The notes under the pieces were generated by a model that worked only from the letters and a program-made list of their open reading frames with translations, ran no database searches and was not told the DNA's origin. A stretch of 64,000 bases of DNA from Pelagibacteraceae bacterium AG-430-P08 (GTDB taxonomy: Bacteria > Pseudomonadota > Alphaproteobacteria > Pelagibacterales > Pelagibacteraceae): positions 26,776-90,775 of the forward strand of contig QCOL01000003.1 in the NCBI GenBank assembly GCA_003212925.1, given 5' to 3'. Of the stretch, positions 39,218-54,783 are shown in pieces; position 1 is the first letter of the stretch, and every line of letters begins with the position of its first letter. Position numbers and translations under genes: made by a program.

Positions 39218-41044
39218 TTAACTTTCCAAAAAGCTCTTTAATTGTTTGGATCTACTTGGATGTTTTAATTTTCTTAAAGCTTTAGCTTCTATTTGTCTAA
39301 TTCTTTCTCGGGTTACTGAAAACTGTAGTCCAACTTCCTCCAGGGTATGATCTGTATTCATTCCAACACCAAACCTCATTCTTAAAACTCTTTCCTCCCT
39401 TGGAGTTAAAGTGGATAATATCTTTGTAGTCGCTTCTCCTAAATTTGATTTTATTGCCTGTTCTAATGGTGCTAATGCTTTTGTGTCTTCAATAAAATCA
39501 CCCAAACTACTATCTTCCTCATCACCAACTGGCTTTTCTAGAGAAACTGGCTCTTTTGAAATTTTTAATACTTTTCTCACTTTATCAAGTGGCATTCTTA
39601 ACTTTTTTGCTAATTCCTCTGGGGTTGCTTCTCTTCCAAACTCACTCAATATAAGTCTCTGTGTTCTTACGATCTTGTTTATAGTTTCAATCATATGAAC
39701 TGGAATACGAATTGTTCTTGCTTGATCAGCAATAGATCTTGTTATTGCTTGTCTTATCCACCATGTAGCATATGTTGAAAACTTATATCCTCTTCTGTAT
39801 TCAAACTTATCTACAGCTTTCATTAATCCAATATTTCCTTCTTGGATTAGATCTAAAAATTGAAGACCTCTGTTGGTATATTTTTTTGCAATTGAAATAA
39901 CTAATCTAAGATTTGCTTCTACCATCTCTTTTTTTGCAATTCTCGACTCCTTTTCTCCTTTTTGAACTCTGCTAACTAATTTTTTAAAATCAGTCACAGA
40001 CATTCCTAACTTATGACTAATCTCAATTAACCTCTCTCTTATATTTTTAAAATTGTCTTTATTTTTAATGAAAAATTGCTTCCATAAGGTATTGGTATCT
40101 AAAAATTTTTTTAATTTTGGATTTATTTCATTTCCAATATAAAATTTAATAAATTCATTTCTTGGTATTTTTTGATCCATAGCCAATCTTAAAAGATTCC
40201 CCTCTAATGATATTATTTTTTTATTTTCTATATAGTGTTTTTGCACAAGGTCCTCTAATACTGATGGTGATAATTGAAGAGATTTTATACTTTCTAAAAT
40301 ACCACTTACTATTTTTTCATAACCTTTTTCTTTAGATGATGAAAAAGTCTCAGAATTTAAAACACAATCAAGTTTTTCTTTCTGGTACTTAATCAACTTA
40401 CGGTATTCTTTGGTAAGTAAATGTACTGTTTTTAAAACTTTTGGTTTTATTTCAGACTCCATTGCTGCAAGAGTTGGATTAAACTCCTCATCACTATCAT
40501 CACTAGAACTATCATCTTTTTCATCTTCTCCAGCATTCTTTTGTTTTGCACTTGGACCTGTATTTTCATCTTCCATATAATTCGTATCGATATCGATTAT
40601 TTCTCTTACAAGAATTTCATCTTTCTGTAATTTTTCATTCCAATCAAAAAATTGTTGGGCAGTTATTGGGCTCTGAGAAAGAGCAATTAACATTACATCT
40701 TTTCCCGCTTCTATTCTTTTTGCGATTGCTATCTCACCTTCTCTAGAAAGCAATTCAACACCGCCCATTTCTCTCAGATACATCCTTATTGGATCATCAC
40801 TTTTCTCTATTGTTTTGCCTTCTTCTTTAGATGAATTTTCTTTTTTTCTTAAAACTTTATAATCTGATTTTTTTTCTACCAGTGCAATTCCCTCATCCAA
40901 AATATGGATAAAAGCTTGGTTTAAGTTTTCATCTGAAAGATTTCTTTTTCCTAAAGATTTGCTCAATTCCTCATGAGTTATGAAACCACGGTGAACTCCA
41001 CGGCCCATTAATCTAGCAAACGATTTTGTAATTATTCTTTCCAC
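39218..41044 (-). CDS. rpoD: RNA polymerase primary sigma factor RpoD
   Basis: [52 protein letters not shown]. Confidence 0.97.
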   Translation of the reverse strand: MERIITKSFARLMGRGVHRGFITHEELSKSLGKRNLSDENLNQAFIHILDEGIALVEKKSDYKVLRKKENSSKEEGKTIEKSDDPIRMYLREMGGVELLSREGEIAIAKRIEAGKDVMLIALSQSPITAQQFFDWNEKLQKDEILVREIIDIDTNYMEDENTGPSAKQKNAGEDEKDDSSSDDSDEEFNPTLAAMESEIKPKVLKTVHLLTKEYRKLIKYQKEKLDCVLNSETFSSSKEKGYEKIVSGILESIKSLQLSPSVLEDLVQKHYIENKKIISLEGNLLRLAMDQKIPRNEFIKFYIGNEINPKLKKFLDTNTLWKQFFIKNKDNFKNIRERLIEISHKLGMSVTDFKKLVSRVQKGEKESRIAKKEMVEANLRLVISIAKKYTNRGLQFLDLIQEGNIGLMKAVDKFEYRRGYKFSTYATWWIRQAITRSIADQARTIRIPVHMIETINKIVRTQRLILSEFGREATPEELAKKLRMPLDKVRKVLKISKEPVSLEKPVGDEEDSSLGDFIEDTKALAPLEQAIKSNLGEATTKILSTLTPREERVLRMRFGVGMNTDHTLEEVGLQFSVTRERIRQIEAKALRKLKHPSRSKQLKSFLES

Positions 41045-41111
41045 AGCAAATTAAGTTTGAGAGACTTATATAATATCAAATCAGCAAAAATCCATTGCTA
41101 ATTTACTAAGA

Positions 41112-42887
41112 TTAATTAGATTTTCTCTCGTTTTTAAGCTCTTTTAGCTTATTAAAGGTTGTTTCACTCATATCCTTTGAAAACTTCGATTCTAACTCTT
41201 GAATTCTCAACTCTAGTCCATGATTAAAAAGATCTTTAGAAATATCATCAAGCAATTCTATAACTTGATTATCATTTTTAGGTTTATTTTTGATTATATG
41301 TTTAATTGGTGCAAATTTATTAATCTTATCAAGTAGCTGTTTATCCAAATTAAGATCTTCAATACTTATTTGATTATCAGACTTAAATTTTGAAATAATA
41401 GAACCAAATATTTGCTTATTTATTTCAGTAAATATTTTGATGTTTTCAATAAGATGAATATTTTCCTGAAATAAAGATAAATTATTTAATATCAAATATA
41501 ATAAAGAAAACTCTTTTAACTCTACACCAGTAATTGCCTGGCTTTCACTAAAAATTTTCTTAGTAGAGTCAAGAGATTTTGTTTTTCTTACAAAGAATTT
41601 ACTTTTATTTTGATTAAAATGTGGTGTTAATTCTGCAATTTTCTCTAAAAAAAATTCAAGAACGTATTTTTTAATAAAATTATCTTTAATTGTATTTGTT
41701 ATTGATCTTAGTTTTTTCTCAAATATTGCCATTGAAGAGGGGTTGTTTTCAGTAAGCTTTTTATAATGACTGAAAATGAATTGATGAATTGGTAATTTGT
41801 TCTTTTCTGTAAAATCTAAAAAGTAATTTTTGCCTTTTTTATTTACAAAACTATCAGGATCTTCTTTATCTGGTAAAAATAAAAAAGATATTTGTTTTTC
41901 TGGTTTCAATTCTTTCAAGGAATTTTCTGCAGCTCTTAAAGCAGCTTTATAACCACTTTCATCTCCGTCAAAACAGATTATGATATCATCAAAGAACTGA
42001 TTCAATGTTAAAATTTGTTTATCAGTTAAAGAGGTACCAAGATTTGCAACAACGTTCTCAACTCCATTTTTACTTAAACCAACTACATCCATATAACCCT
42101 CAACCAAAAAAATATGATTTAACTTATTAGATAATTTTCTTGCCTGGTCTAAATTATAAAGACTCGAACCTTTTTTAAAAAAATTTGTCTCGGGTGAATT
42201 AATATATTTTGCTAGATAATCTAAATTTTCTATAATTCTACCACCCAAAGCTATTGGCTGTCCTGAAATATTATTTATTGGAAATATTAATCTTCCTTTG
42301 AATCTCTCTACACAAGTTTTTTTCTTTTCATCAAAATAAAATAAACCACTTTCAAATAAAGTTTTTTCACTGAATTCTTTTTTAATCATATCAAAAAAGC
42401 TTGGATTTTTGTCAACAAAACCAATTTTAAATTTCTTAACTTCATCTTTGGTTAATGATCTATTCTTTAAATAAGCTCTGGCATTTGTGAGTTTTTCATT
42501 TTTTAAAAGCTTATTATGATAATAATCAACATACTTACTATAAATTGATAAATACTCTTTCCATTTTTTTTCTCTCTCCTCATCTTGTTTTGTAAATAAA
42601 TATGGTTGCATTCCTGCAATATTAGCAAGATATTTTACTGCTTCTCCAAATCTTAAATTTTGGGTTTTCATAACAAAATCAAAAATATTTCCGTGCTCTG
42701 AAGTTGCAAAACAATGATAAAATTCTTTTTCATCATTAACTGTAAATGAAGGTGTCTTCTCATTTTTAAACGGTGATAGTCCAACAAACTCTTTTCCTCT
42801 TTTTTTTAAAGCTACAACTTTTGAAACAACATTAGAAACTTTAAGACGAGTTTTAATTTCATCTAAATATTCTTTTGGATATTTCAT
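41112..42887 (-). CDS. dnaG: DNA primase DnaG (atypical N-terminal zinc-binding domain)
   Basis: GLSPFKNEKTPSFTV; GRLIFPINNISGQPIALGGR; EGYMDVVGLSKNGVENVVANLGTSLT TOPRIM. Confidence 0.95.
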   Translation of the reverse strand: MKYPKEYLDEIKTRLKVSNVVSKVVALKKRGKEFVGLSPFKNEKTPSFTVNDEKEFYHCFATSEHGNIFDFVMKTQNLRFGEAVKYLANIAGMQPYLFTKQDEEREKKWKEYLSIYSKYVDYYHNKLLKNEKLTNARAYLKNRSLTKDEVKKFKIGFVDKNPSFFDMIKKEFSEKTLFESGLFYFDEKKKTCVERFKGRLIFPINNISGQPIALGGRIIENLDYLAKYINSPETNFFKKGSSLYNLDQARKLSNKLNHIFLVEGYMDVVGLSKNGVENVVANLGTSLTDKQILTLNQFFDDIIICFDGDESGYKAALRAAENSLKELKPEKQISFLFLPDKEDPDSFVNKKGKNYFLDFTEKNKLPIHQFIFSHYKKLTENNPSSMAIFEKKLRSITNTIKDNFIKKYVLEFFLEKIAELTPHFNQNKSKFFVRKTKSLDSTKKIFSESQAITGVELKEFSLLYLILNNLSLFQENIHLIENIKIFTEINKQIFGSIISKFKSDNQISIEDLNLDKQLLDKINKFAPIKHIIKNKPKNDNQVIELLDDISKDLFNHGLELRIQELESKFSKDMSETTFNKLKELKNERKSN

Positions 42888-43348
42888 TATTTATTTAATA
42901 ATTGTTTTAATAAGACACCAGCTTTTGAAAAATCAATTTCATCTGCATGCTTTTTTTTTAATTCACCCATTACTTTTCCCATGTCTTTAATAGAGTTTGC
43001 ACCTAATTTTGAAATAATTTCCTCACATATCTTTTTAGTTTCTTCTTCATTCAACTGTTTAGGGAGAAAACTTGAAAGAATATTAAATTCGTTCTGCTCA
43101 ATTTCAAGAAGATCAGAACGATTATTTTTTTTATAAATATCAATTGATTCGGTTCTTTGCTTCATCATTTTTTTTAATAATTTTTTTATATCTTCATCAT
43201 CTGTATCTTTTTTGTTAGGGCCAGACCTATTTAAAATATCGAGATCCTTAATTGATGATAGAATTAACCTATAAGTTGAGATTTTAATCTTATCTTTAGA
43301 TTTTAAGGCATTTTTATATTCTGTTTCAATTGTATCTTTTAAAGACAT
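42887..43348 (-). CDS. GatB/YqeY domain protein
   Basis: YqeY-like MSLKDTIETEYKNALKSKDKIKISTYRLILSSIKDLDI; upstream of dnaG. Confidence 0.85.
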   Translation of the reverse strand: MSLKDTIETEYKNALKSKDKIKISTYRLILSSIKDLDILNRSGPNKKDTDDEDIKKLLKKMMKQRTESIDIYKKNNRSDLLEIEQNEFNILSSFLPKQLNEEETKKICEEIISKLGANSIKDMGKVMGELKKKHADEIDFSKAGVLLKQLLNK

Positions 43349-43474
43349 AATTTTTTAATCTACTTTAAAGAAAAAATTCTTCAAAAGAAAAATTGTTTTT
43401 TTACAATTATATAATACATCTCTGTTGCGATAATAAACCAATTATTGTATTAACCTTTAACTTATGAGTTGTAA

Positions 43475-44668
43475 TTGATCAAAAAAGTAAAAAAAGCTCA
43501 CATAAAAAATTCTCAAAAAAATACTGGTATTTTAGTTTTAGAAAATAAGAAAATTTTTAAAGGAATCGGGATTGGATACCAGGGAGAAGCAACTGGAGAA
43601 GTTTGCTTTAATACATCATTAACAGGATACCAAGAAATAATATCTGACCCATCTTATGCTGGGCAAATAATAAATTTTACCTTTCCTCACATTGGAAATG
43701 TGGGGACAAATAAAGAAGATTTCGAGTCTGATAAAATATGGACTAAAGGTGTTATTTTTAATTCTGAAATAACATCACCATCAAACTATAGATCTTTTCA
43801 ACATTTAGATACTTGGTTAAAAAAAAATAAAATAGTTGGAATTACTGGACTTGATACAAGAAGTTTAACGAATTTTATTAGAGACAAAGGGGCTCCAAAA
43901 GGAACCATTGCTCACTCAAAAAAAAGTAAATTTAATATTAACAAACTTACTAATTCTACAATTAAATGGAGTGGGCTAAAAAATTTAGATCTAGCAGAAA
44001 AAGTTACTACACAAAAAAATTATATTTGGAAAGGGCTTAAAACTTGGAGAAAAGAACATGGCTTTAGAAAAAATAATCAAAATTCATTTCATGTAGTCGC
44101 CATAGATTATGGAATAAAAAAAAATATTTTAAGATATTTTTCTGATTTTAAATGTAAAGTTACTGTAGTTTCATGTAAAACCACTGCAGAAAAAATTTTA
44201 TCTCTAAAACCTAATGGTGTCTTCTTATCTAATGGTCCTGGTGATCCAGCTGCGACAGGAAAATATGCTATTAAAATAATTCAAGATCTTATTAAAAAGA
44301 AAATCCCATTATTTGGTATTTGCCTTGGTCATCAGATACTCGCACTTGCATTAGGTGGTAAAACAAAAAAAATGAAGTTAGGTCACAGAGGAGCAAATCA
44401 TCCAGTTAAAAATTTAATTAATGAAAATGTCGAGATTACTAGCCAAAATCATGGTTTTGAAGTTGTTACAGAAAATTTACCAAAAAATATTCAGATTACC
44501 CATAAATCTTTATTCGATAATAGTATTGAGGGAATAAGATTAAAAAATAATCCAGTATTCTCAGTTCAATATCACCCGGAATCAAATCCAGGACCACAAG
44601 ATAGTGTCTATTTATTCCAGGAATTTATTAACAACATGAAAAAAAATGGCAAAAAGAAAAGATCTTAA
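43475..44668 (+). CDS. carA: Carbamoyl-phosphate synthase small subunit (TTG start)
   Basis: [44 protein letters not shown] glutaminase motif. Confidence 0.95.
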   Translation: MIKKVKKAHIKNSQKNTGILVLENKKIFKGIGIGYQGEATGEVCFNTSLTGYQEIISDPSYAGQIINFTFPHIGNVGTNKEDFESDKIWTKGVIFNSEITSPSNYRSFQHLDTWLKKNKIVGITGLDTRSLTNFIRDKGAPKGTIAHSKKSKFNINKLTNSTIKWSGLKNLDLAEKVTTQKNYIWKGLKTWRKEHGFRKNNQNSFHVVAIDYGIKKNILRYFSDFKCKVTVVSCKTTAEKILSLKPNGVFLSNGPGDPAATGKYAIKIIQDLIKKKIPLFGICLGHQILALALGGKTKKMKLGHRGANHPVKNLINENVEITSQNHGFEVVTENLPKNIQITHKSLFDNSIEGIRLKNNPVFSVQYHPESNPGPQDSVYLFQEFINNMKKNGKKKRS

Positions 44669-47600
44669 AAAAATTTTAGTTGTAGGCGCTGGCCCAATTA
44701 TCATTGGTCAAGCATGTGAATTTGATTATTCAGGTACCCAGGCTTGTAAGGCATTAAAAGACGAAGGATATAAAGTTGTTTTAATTAATTCAAATCCAGC
44801 AACAATTATGACAGATCCTGATGTTGCTGATAAAACTTACATTGAACCTATTACTTTAGAAGTTTTAGAAAAAATTCTCAAAAAAGAAAAACCAGATGCA
44901 ATTCTTCCTACTATGGGTGGCCAAACTGCTCTTAACCTTGCAATGGAAGCAGAGAAAAAAGGAATTTTAAAAAAATATAAAATTGAATTAATTGGTGCAA
45001 ATTCTAAAGCTATTTCCAATGCAGAAGACAGAAAGAAGTTTAGAAAAAATATGATTGATATTGGTTTAGATCTTCCAAAATCTGAAATTGTGAACAATAT
45101 AAATCAAGCATCAAAAGTTTTAAAAAAAATTGGTTTGCCAGCAATAATTAGGCCAGCTTTTACGCTTGGAGGTCTAGGAGGAGGAATAGCAAAAAATAAA
45201 AAGGATTACCTTAAAATTATCAAAAATGGCTTACACGAGTCTCCTGTAAGCCAAGTACTAGTTGAAGAGTGCTTAGAAGGTTGGAAAGAATTTGAAATGG
45301 AGGTCATAAGGGATAAAAAAGATAATTGTATAATTATTTGTTCAATAGAAAATGTAGATCCAATGGGAATACATACTGGAGACTCCGTCACAGTTGCTCC
45401 TGCATTAACTTTAACTGATAAGGAATATCAAGTAATGCGAAATGCTTCTATTGCATGTTTGAGGAAAATTGGAGTTGAGACGGGCGGCTCAAATGTTCAA
45501 TTTGCAATAAATCCTAAAAATGGGCGAATGGTAATAATTGAGATGAACCCTAGAGTATCAAGATCATCAGCGCTTGCATCAAAAGCAACTGGATTTCCGA
45601 TTGCCAAAGTTGCTGCAAAACTTGCAGTTGGATATACGTTAGATGAATTAAAAAATGAAATTACTAAAGTTACTCCAGCATCATTTGAGCCAAGTATAGA
45701 CTATGTAGTAACCAAAATTCCAAGATTTACTTTTGAAAAATTTTCAACTTCTCCCGCAATTTTAGGCACATCAATGAAATCAGTAGGGGAAGCAATGGCA
45801 ATCGGAAGAAATTTTAAAGAGTCTCTTCAAAAAGCATTGGTTTCTCTTGAGACTGGTTTTTCAGGATTAGACAGAATATTTAATCTAAATAAAAGACAAA
45901 TTGAAAAAAAACTAAAAGAAAATATTCCAAATAAAATCTTACTTGTTGCAGAAGCAATGAGGAAAAAAATTAAGCTTAAAAGAATTTATAATTTATCAAA
46001 AATCGATCCGTGGTTCTTAAACCAAATTAAAGAAATAATAGATAATGAAATTAAGATCAAAATTAATGGATTGCCTAAAAATTTTGATGATTTTAACAAA
46101 ATAAAATCAATAGGTTTTTCAGATAAAAAGCTTTCTGAGCTATCAAATTTATCTGAAGACATTGTGAGAAAAAAAAGAACTACACTCAAAATTTTACCAG
46201 TATTTAAAAAAGTTGATACTTGTGCTGCAGAATTCAAATCCTTCACACCATACATGTACTCAACATATCAAAGAAATTTTTCAATAAATTCAGAATGTGA
46301 AGCCGACCCGAGTGTTAAGAAAAAAATTATAATATTAGGTGGAGGGCCCAATAGAATAGGACAAGGAATAGAATTTGATTATTGCTGTTGTCAAGCCAGT
46401 TTTGCCTTAAAGGCTGCTGGTTTCGAAACAGTTATGGTTAATTGTAATCCTGAGACTGTCTCAACAGATTATGACACTAGCGATAGATTATATTTTGAGC
46501 CTTTAAAAGAAGAATATGTTTTCAATATTATAAAGAGAGAGAAGGAAAAAGGGAATTTAGTCGGTATCATTACGCAATTTGGTGGTCAAACTCCAATTAA
46601 ATTAGCAAAATTTTTACATGATAATAATCTTCCAATTTTAGGAACTCAATACTCATCTATTGATCTAGCAGAAGATAGAGATAGATTTAGAAAACTTTTA
46701 GAAAAATTAAACTTAAATCAAGCTGAAAGTGGAATTGCAAAAAATTTTAAACAAGCAATTGAAATATCTGAAAAAATTGGTTTGCCTTTAATGGTTAGAC
46801 CTTCATACGTTCTTGGGGGAAGGGCGATGGAAATTGTTTATGAAAAAAGTCAATTAAAAAATTTTGTAGAGGAAGCATTTAAAGCAGCAGAAAAAAATCC
46901 AATTCTTATTGATAAATTTTTAGATCATGCAATGGAGGTAGATGTTGATGCTATATCAGATGGTAAAGAAGTGCATGTGGCTGGCATCATGCAGCATATA
47001 GAGGAAGCAGGAATTCATTCTGGGGACTCGGCTTGCAGCTTGCCGCCTGTTTCCATAAAACCTTTTTTACTAAAAGAAATTGAGAAACAAACAAAAAATT
47101 TAGCCCTGGCTCTGAAAGTAAAAGGTTTCATGAATGTTCAATTTGCAATAAAAAAAGATGAAATTTTTGTTATTGAAGTAAATCCAAGAGCTAGTCGGAC
47201 TGTTCCATTTGTATCAAAAGCTAAAGGAATATCATTAGCAAAGATAGCCTCGAGAGTTATGGCTGGTGAAAAACTTTCAAAATTTAATTTAAAAGACAAA
47301 TCTAAAGGAATGTTTGCCGTGAAAGAGGCTGTTTTTCCGTTTAATAAATTTCCAAACAGTGATCTATTGTTAGGTCCAGAAATGAAATCAACTGGAGAGG
47401 TGATGGGATTTGACAAAAATTTTGGAATGGCATACGCAAAAAGCCAGATAGCATCGTCTAATTCGTTACCTACAAATGGACTGGCTTTTTTATCATTAAA
47501 AGATTCTCATAAAGATGAAGGTTTAGAGCTTGCAAAAGAACTCTTGAAACTAAAATTCCATTTGTGTGCTACAAAAGGAACAGCCGAATACATTAAAAAA

Positions 47601-47870
47601 CATGGCATGAGTTGTAAAATTATAAATAAAGTAAGTAGTGGATCACCTCATATCGTTGATGTTCTCGACTCCAAAAAAATAGCTTTGGTAATTAATACTG
47701 GTGGGGGCAATACAGAACATAGATTAAACGATGCTATTGCTTTAAGAAGAGCAACACTTAAAAATAAAGTGCCCTACTGTACTAATATGTCAACAGCGCT
47801 TGCATGTATTGAGGGTATTAAATCACTTAAAACAAAAAAATTAGAGGTGACGTCTCTACAAAATATTTAA
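44646..47870 (+). CDS. carB: Carbamoyl-phosphate synthase large subunit
   Basis: 1074 aa, two ATP-grasp halves; [19 protein letters not shown]. Confidence 0.97.
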   Translation: MAKRKDLKKILVVGAGPIIIGQACEFDYSGTQACKALKDEGYKVVLINSNPATIMTDPDVADKTYIEPITLEVLEKILKKEKPDAILPTMGGQTALNLAMEAEKKGILKKYKIELIGANSKAISNAEDRKKFRKNMIDIGLDLPKSEIVNNINQASKVLKKIGLPAIIRPAFTLGGLGGGIAKNKKDYLKIIKNGLHESPVSQVLVEECLEGWKEFEMEVIRDKKDNCIIICSIENVDPMGIHTGDSVTVAPALTLTDKEYQVMRNASIACLRKIGVETGGSNVQFAINPKNGRMVIIEMNPRVSRSSALASKATGFPIAKVAAKLAVGYTLDELKNEITKVTPASFEPSIDYVVTKIPRFTFEKFSTSPAILGTSMKSVGEAMAIGRNFKESLQKALVSLETGFSGLDRIFNLNKRQIEKKLKENIPNKILLVAEAMRKKIKLKRIYNLSKIDPWFLNQIKEIIDNEIKIKINGLPKNFDDFNKIKSIGFSDKKLSELSNLSEDIVRKKRTTLKILPVFKKVDTCAAEFKSFTPYMYSTYQRNFSINSECEADPSVKKKIIILGGGPNRIGQGIEFDYCCCQASFALKAAGFETVMVNCNPETVSTDYDTSDRLYFEPLKEEYVFNIIKREKEKGNLVGIITQFGGQTPIKLAKFLHDNNLPILGTQYSSIDLAEDRDRFRKLLEKLNLNQAESGIAKNFKQAIEISEKIGLPLMVRPSYVLGGRAMEIVYEKSQLKNFVEEAFKAAEKNPILIDKFLDHAMEVDVDAISDGKEVHVAGIMQHIEEAGIHSGDSACSLPPVSIKPFLLKEIEKQTKNLALALKVKGFMNVQFAIKKDEIFVIEVNPRASRTVPFVSKAKGISLAKIASRVMAGEKLSKFNLKDKSKGMFAVKEAVFPFNKFPNSDLLLGPEMKSTGEVMGFDKNFGMAYAKSQIASSNSLPTNGLAFLSLKDSHKDEGLELAKELLKLKFHLCATKGTAEYIKKHGMSCKIINKVSSGSPHIVDVLDSKKIALVINTGGGNTEHRLNDAIALRRATLKNKVPYCTNMSTALACIEGIKSLKTKKLEVTSLQNI

Positions 47871-48529
47871 TCAACCTTCCAATCAGTTTTAAATGTAACA
47901 TAATTGACTTGAATACATCGTCTCTCTTTAACAATTTTTTTCTTTTCCATTCCGTGCCATGTATTTGGACCGCTTGTAAATAAATAACCATAATTATGTT
48001 TGTAGGGAACAGTTTTAACTTTTTCTAATTTTTCATTATAAAAATCAGTGCCTAGTTCCTCTGATTCATTTGCATTATTTACAAAAATAAGTCCTGACAT
48101 TAATTTTTCTTTAATGTCACAGTGAGGCTTTAACCAAAAACCTTCACGATCACAAATAACTTCAAGTCTGACATATGAACTGGATAAATCTTTATTAATC
48201 ATTTTGGAGATCGTTTCGCATGTTTCTTTAGATTGAAGTTCATTAATGAATTTTACTAAATGTGGAAATTGAGAAGCATTTTCTTTTGTAACAAAACATC
48301 TAAATTTTATTGCCTTACCGCCTGAAGCTATGCCTTCTCTAAATTCGGCGGCACCACCATCAATTGCTCTTGTACCATCATAATTGAGATTATGTTTGCT
48401 TACATCGGGAATGTCTGCACCTTCTATTTCTTTAATAGCTTCTTCACTTAAAGCATTATTATATTCCCAGTGATTAAATGGGAATTCATGCTTTTTTGAG
48501 TTTTTCACTATAGAATTAAGAAAAGTCAT
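47867..48529 (-). CDS. 2-oxoglutarate/Fe(II)-dependent oxygenase family protein
   Basis: [10 protein letters not shown] (HxD) and a distal H in [22 protein letters not shown] with Arg as candidate 2OG ligand. Confidence 0.65.
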   Translation of the reverse strand: MTFLNSIVKNSKKHEFPFNHWEYNNALSEEAIKEIEGADIPDVSKHNLNYDGTRAIDGGAAEFREGIASGGKAIKFRCFVTKENASQFPHLVKFINELQSKETCETISKMINKDLSSSYVRLEVICDREGFWLKPHCDIKEKLMSGLIFVNNANESEELGTDFYNEKLEKVKTVPYKHNYGYLFTSGPNTWHGMEKKKIVKERRCIQVNYVTFKTDWKVD

Positions 48530-49466
48530 AATCTTTAAATTGTTTCTCTATATATCCCGATATTCTATCAGTTTCATTAAGTTTTTTATAATTCCATTCT
48601 TCTACTTTGTCCCCTAAGTTTTTAATTATTTCTAGGGATTTAAAAAGCTCAAAAAATTTTTTAAAACGAACATTTTTTTTTATAGCTGGCATTTGAGCCA
48701 CATATATTGGTCTCCCCGACATAGCTGCCTCAGATATCATAGATGTAGAGTCGCAAGTTACAATAATATGATTAGCTAGTTTAAGTGATGACAAATAGGC
48801 TTTCTTATCAATATCTTGAATTATAATCTGATCATCATCAAAAAAATTTTGAGCTTTATCTATAATTCTTTGCGGTGTTCTCATTGAAGGTATAAAAATT
48901 AGCTGATAACCTTGATTTATGAAATTTTTTTTGGTTTTAACAAAAATTTCCTCAATTATTTCATCATTAAAATCATAATACTTATTTGGACCACCAGCGA
49001 TAAACGCAATTACTTTTTCTTTTTTAATTCTGGGTTTTAAATAATTAACATTCTCTTCTAACTCTTTTTCGGTAAGGTAATGAATTGCTCCTTTGGTTTT
49101 AAGAACATTTTTTCCCTCAAGACCGTCGTGCTCTGGCGCAATAACAAAATCAAAATTATTTAATGATACTTTTGGATCTTGAATATGAATGTTCATAATT
49201 TTACTTCCAAATTTTTTTTTTAAAAAGATGGATGGGACTACACTTTTTCTCCCACATGAAATTAATAGATTAAATTTTTCTGATATATTGTTTTTGAAAA
49301 CAAAATCTTTTACAGGTGTAATTTTTGGAGGAATCATTTTCCAAAAATTATTTAGTTCAATTTTTTCGTGTATAAATTCAAGATTAAGAGCTTTAGCAAG
49401 CCCCTCAACTTGGCTAATCATGCCATGCATACCCTCGGTCAATAATAAACCTTTTAATTTAGTCAT
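48516..49466 (-). CDS. ELM1/COG3660-family protein
   Basis: LTEGMHGMISQVEGLAKAL; NIHIQDPKVSLNNFDFVIAPEHDGLEGKNVLKTKGAIHYLTEKEL; TCDSTSMISEAAMSGRPIYV. Confidence 0.75.
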   Translation of the reverse strand: MTKLKGLLLTEGMHGMISQVEGLAKALNLEFIHEKIELNNFWKMIPPKITPVKDFVFKNNISEKFNLLISCGRKSVVPSIFLKKKFGSKIMNIHIQDPKVSLNNFDFVIAPEHDGLEGKNVLKTKGAIHYLTEKELEENVNYLKPRIKKEKVIAFIAGGPNKYYDFNDEIIEEIFVKTKKNFINQGYQLIFIPSMRTPQRIIDKAQNFFDDDQIIIQDIDKKAYLSSLKLANHIIVTCDSTSMISEAAMSGRPIYVAQMPAIKKNVRFKKFFELFKSLEIIKNLGDKVEEWNYKKLNETDRISGYIEKQFKDYDFS

Positions 49467-49487
49467 TTATCACTATATAGCTTTCAT

Positions 49488-50432
49488 ATGAGTCAAAATC
49501 CAACTAAACACACAAAAGTGTTAATAATTGGGTCTGGTCCTGCTGGATACACTGCTGCAGTTTATGCGGCGAGAGCAATGTTAAATCCAATTTTGGTTTA
49601 TGGGTCGGAGCCTGGAGGCCAATTAACTACAACAACAGACGTTGAAAACTTTCCTGGATTTGCTGATGTTATTCAAGGTCCGTGGCTTATGGATCAAATG
49701 AAAGAGCAAGCAAAAGCGGTTGGAACAGAAATGATTGAAGATCATATAAGTTCAGTAAATTTAAAAACAACACCTTTTGAGGCTGTAGGTGACACTGGTC
49801 AAAAATATACTGCTGATAGCATAATTATTTCCACAGGTGCCCAAGCTAGATGGTTGAATATTAAATCTGAACAAGAGTTTAGAGGATTTGGTGTATCAGC
49901 ATGTGCAACATGTGATGGTTTTTTCTTTAAAGATAAAGAAGTTGCTGTTGTAGGTGGAGGTAATGCGGCTGTCGAAGAGGCAATGTTTCTCACAAAATTT
50001 GCTTCAAAAGTAAAATTGATTCACAGAAGAGATAGTTTGAGAGCTGAAAAAATGCTTCAAAAAAAACTTATGGAAAATAAAAAAATTGAAATAATTTGGG
50101 ATACAGTTGTTGAGGATGTAATTGGAGATAAAGATCCAAAGAATGTTAAAGGAATAAAAGTTAAAAATCTGAAAACAAATAAAATTGATGAAATAAAATT
50201 AGACGGTGTTTTCATTGCTATTGGTCATGACCCTGCAACTCAATTATTTAAAGATCAACTTAGTATGGATAATGATGGTTATTTGATAACAAAACCAGAT
50301 TCAACAGAGACTAATGTACCAGGTGTTTATGCAGCTGGGGACGTAAAGGATAAGACATTTAGGCAAGCGGTAACTGCTGCTGGTATGGGATGTATGGCAG
50401 CACTTGAGGCTGAAAAGTTTTTATCTCATTAA
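49488..50432 (+). CDS. trxB: Thioredoxin reductase
   Basis: GSGPAGYTAAVYAARA; CATCDGFF redox motif. Confidence 0.96.
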   Translation: MSQNPTKHTKVLIIGSGPAGYTAAVYAARAMLNPILVYGSEPGGQLTTTTDVENFPGFADVIQGPWLMDQMKEQAKAVGTEMIEDHISSVNLKTTPFEAVGDTGQKYTADSIIISTGAQARWLNIKSEQEFRGFGVSACATCDGFFFKDKEVAVVGGGNAAVEEAMFLTKFASKVKLIHRRDSLRAEKMLQKKLMENKKIEIIWDTVVEDVIGDKDPKNVKGIKVKNLKTNKIDEIKLDGVFIAIGHDPATQLFKDQLSMDNDGYLITKPDSTETNVPGVYAAGDVKDKTFRQAVTAAGMGCMAALEAEKFLSH

Positions 50433-50433
50433 A

Positions 50434-51381
50434 GTGAAAAATAATCTTCATGTTTTCTTGGGCGCCACAGTGGCAGATGCAGCAGCTAGACCATTACATT
50501 GGGTATATAATCAAAAAAAATTAAGTATTTATATTAAAGGAAAAAAAGACTTTTCTTTCTTAAAAAAGAATAGAAGTCCCTTCTATACTATCAAAACTGG
50601 GAAAGTCTCTGGTTACAATGAAATTAGCCAAGTGATGTTTCACACACTATTGGATGGACACGAAAATGTAGAGAAACGTTTTAAAAAAAAAATCCTTAAA
50701 AACTTTGGCCCTGGGAGTAAATATTGGAAAAATTTAAAACTGAGATCTAAATATAAAAAAGTCAAAGACTGGCGAGGTATAGTCAGGGGACCATGGATAC
50801 ATCAAAATATTATTGAGACGGTAAAAAATATCAAATTAAAAAAGAAGATCTCTGGCGGTGTAAAAGTCAATGAGTCAGATGGTTTTTGTGCTACTCTTCC
50901 GTATTTTCTCTATGGCTTTGATTTTAAAAGTTTAGAAAAAATTTTCAAAATTGTAACAGTCTCAAAAATAAGTTTTAAATATGCTATGGCAAAATTTTAT
51001 TTAATAGATTTTGCGTTAAAGGGATCTGAGGACCCAATCAAAGAATTCACAAAAAAATTCAATAGAAATTCTTTTTTTAAAGGAATTGTTAATGACATTA
51101 AAAAAATAAGAAAATTTAGATCAAAGTTCGATCCGACTGCGATAAAGAAACTAGGTATGGCTTGTAGCTACCCAGGAACTTTTAACAGCTCAATATATAC
51201 AATTATTAATTCAAAAAATTATAAAGACGCGATTTTAAAAACAATAAAGGCAGGTGGGTGCAATTGTTCAAGAGCAAATTTTACTGGAGCATATTTTGCA
51301 GCTTTAAAAGGTATAAATTCTATTCCAAATAATTGGATTAAAAAAACAATTCCAGCAAAAAAAATTTTAAATCAAAAATAA
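50434..51381 (+). CDS. ADP-ribosylglycohydrolase/J1-crystallin-like protein
   Basis: FLGATVADAAARPLHWVY and AGGCNCSRANFTGAYFAALKGINSIPNNW resemble DraG/J1 motifs. GTG start at 50434 inferred. Confidence 0.65.
   Translation: MKNNLHVFLGATVADAAARPLHWVYNQKKLSIYIKGKKDFSFLKKNRSPFYTIKTGKVSGYNEISQVMFHTLLDGHENVEKRFKKKILKNFGPGSKYWKNLKLRSKYKKVKDWRGIVRGPWIHQNIIETVKNIKLKKKISGGVKVNESDGFCATLPYFLYGFDFKSLEKIFKIVTVSKISFKYAMAKFYLIDFALKGSEDPIKEFTKKFNRNSFFKGIVNDIKKIRKFRSKFDPTAIKKLGMACSYPGTFNSSIYTIINSKNYKDAILKTIKAGGCNCSRANFTGAYFAALKGINSIPNNWIKKTIPAKKILNQK

Positions 51382-54764
<3,383 letters not shown>

Positions 54765-54783
<19 letters not shown>

Noticed and set aside
44837-47416. Minus-strand ORFs antisense to carB (44837-45097, 45206-45391, 45986-46255, 47138-47416)
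   Set aside because: carB is fully supported; no separate evidence for these.
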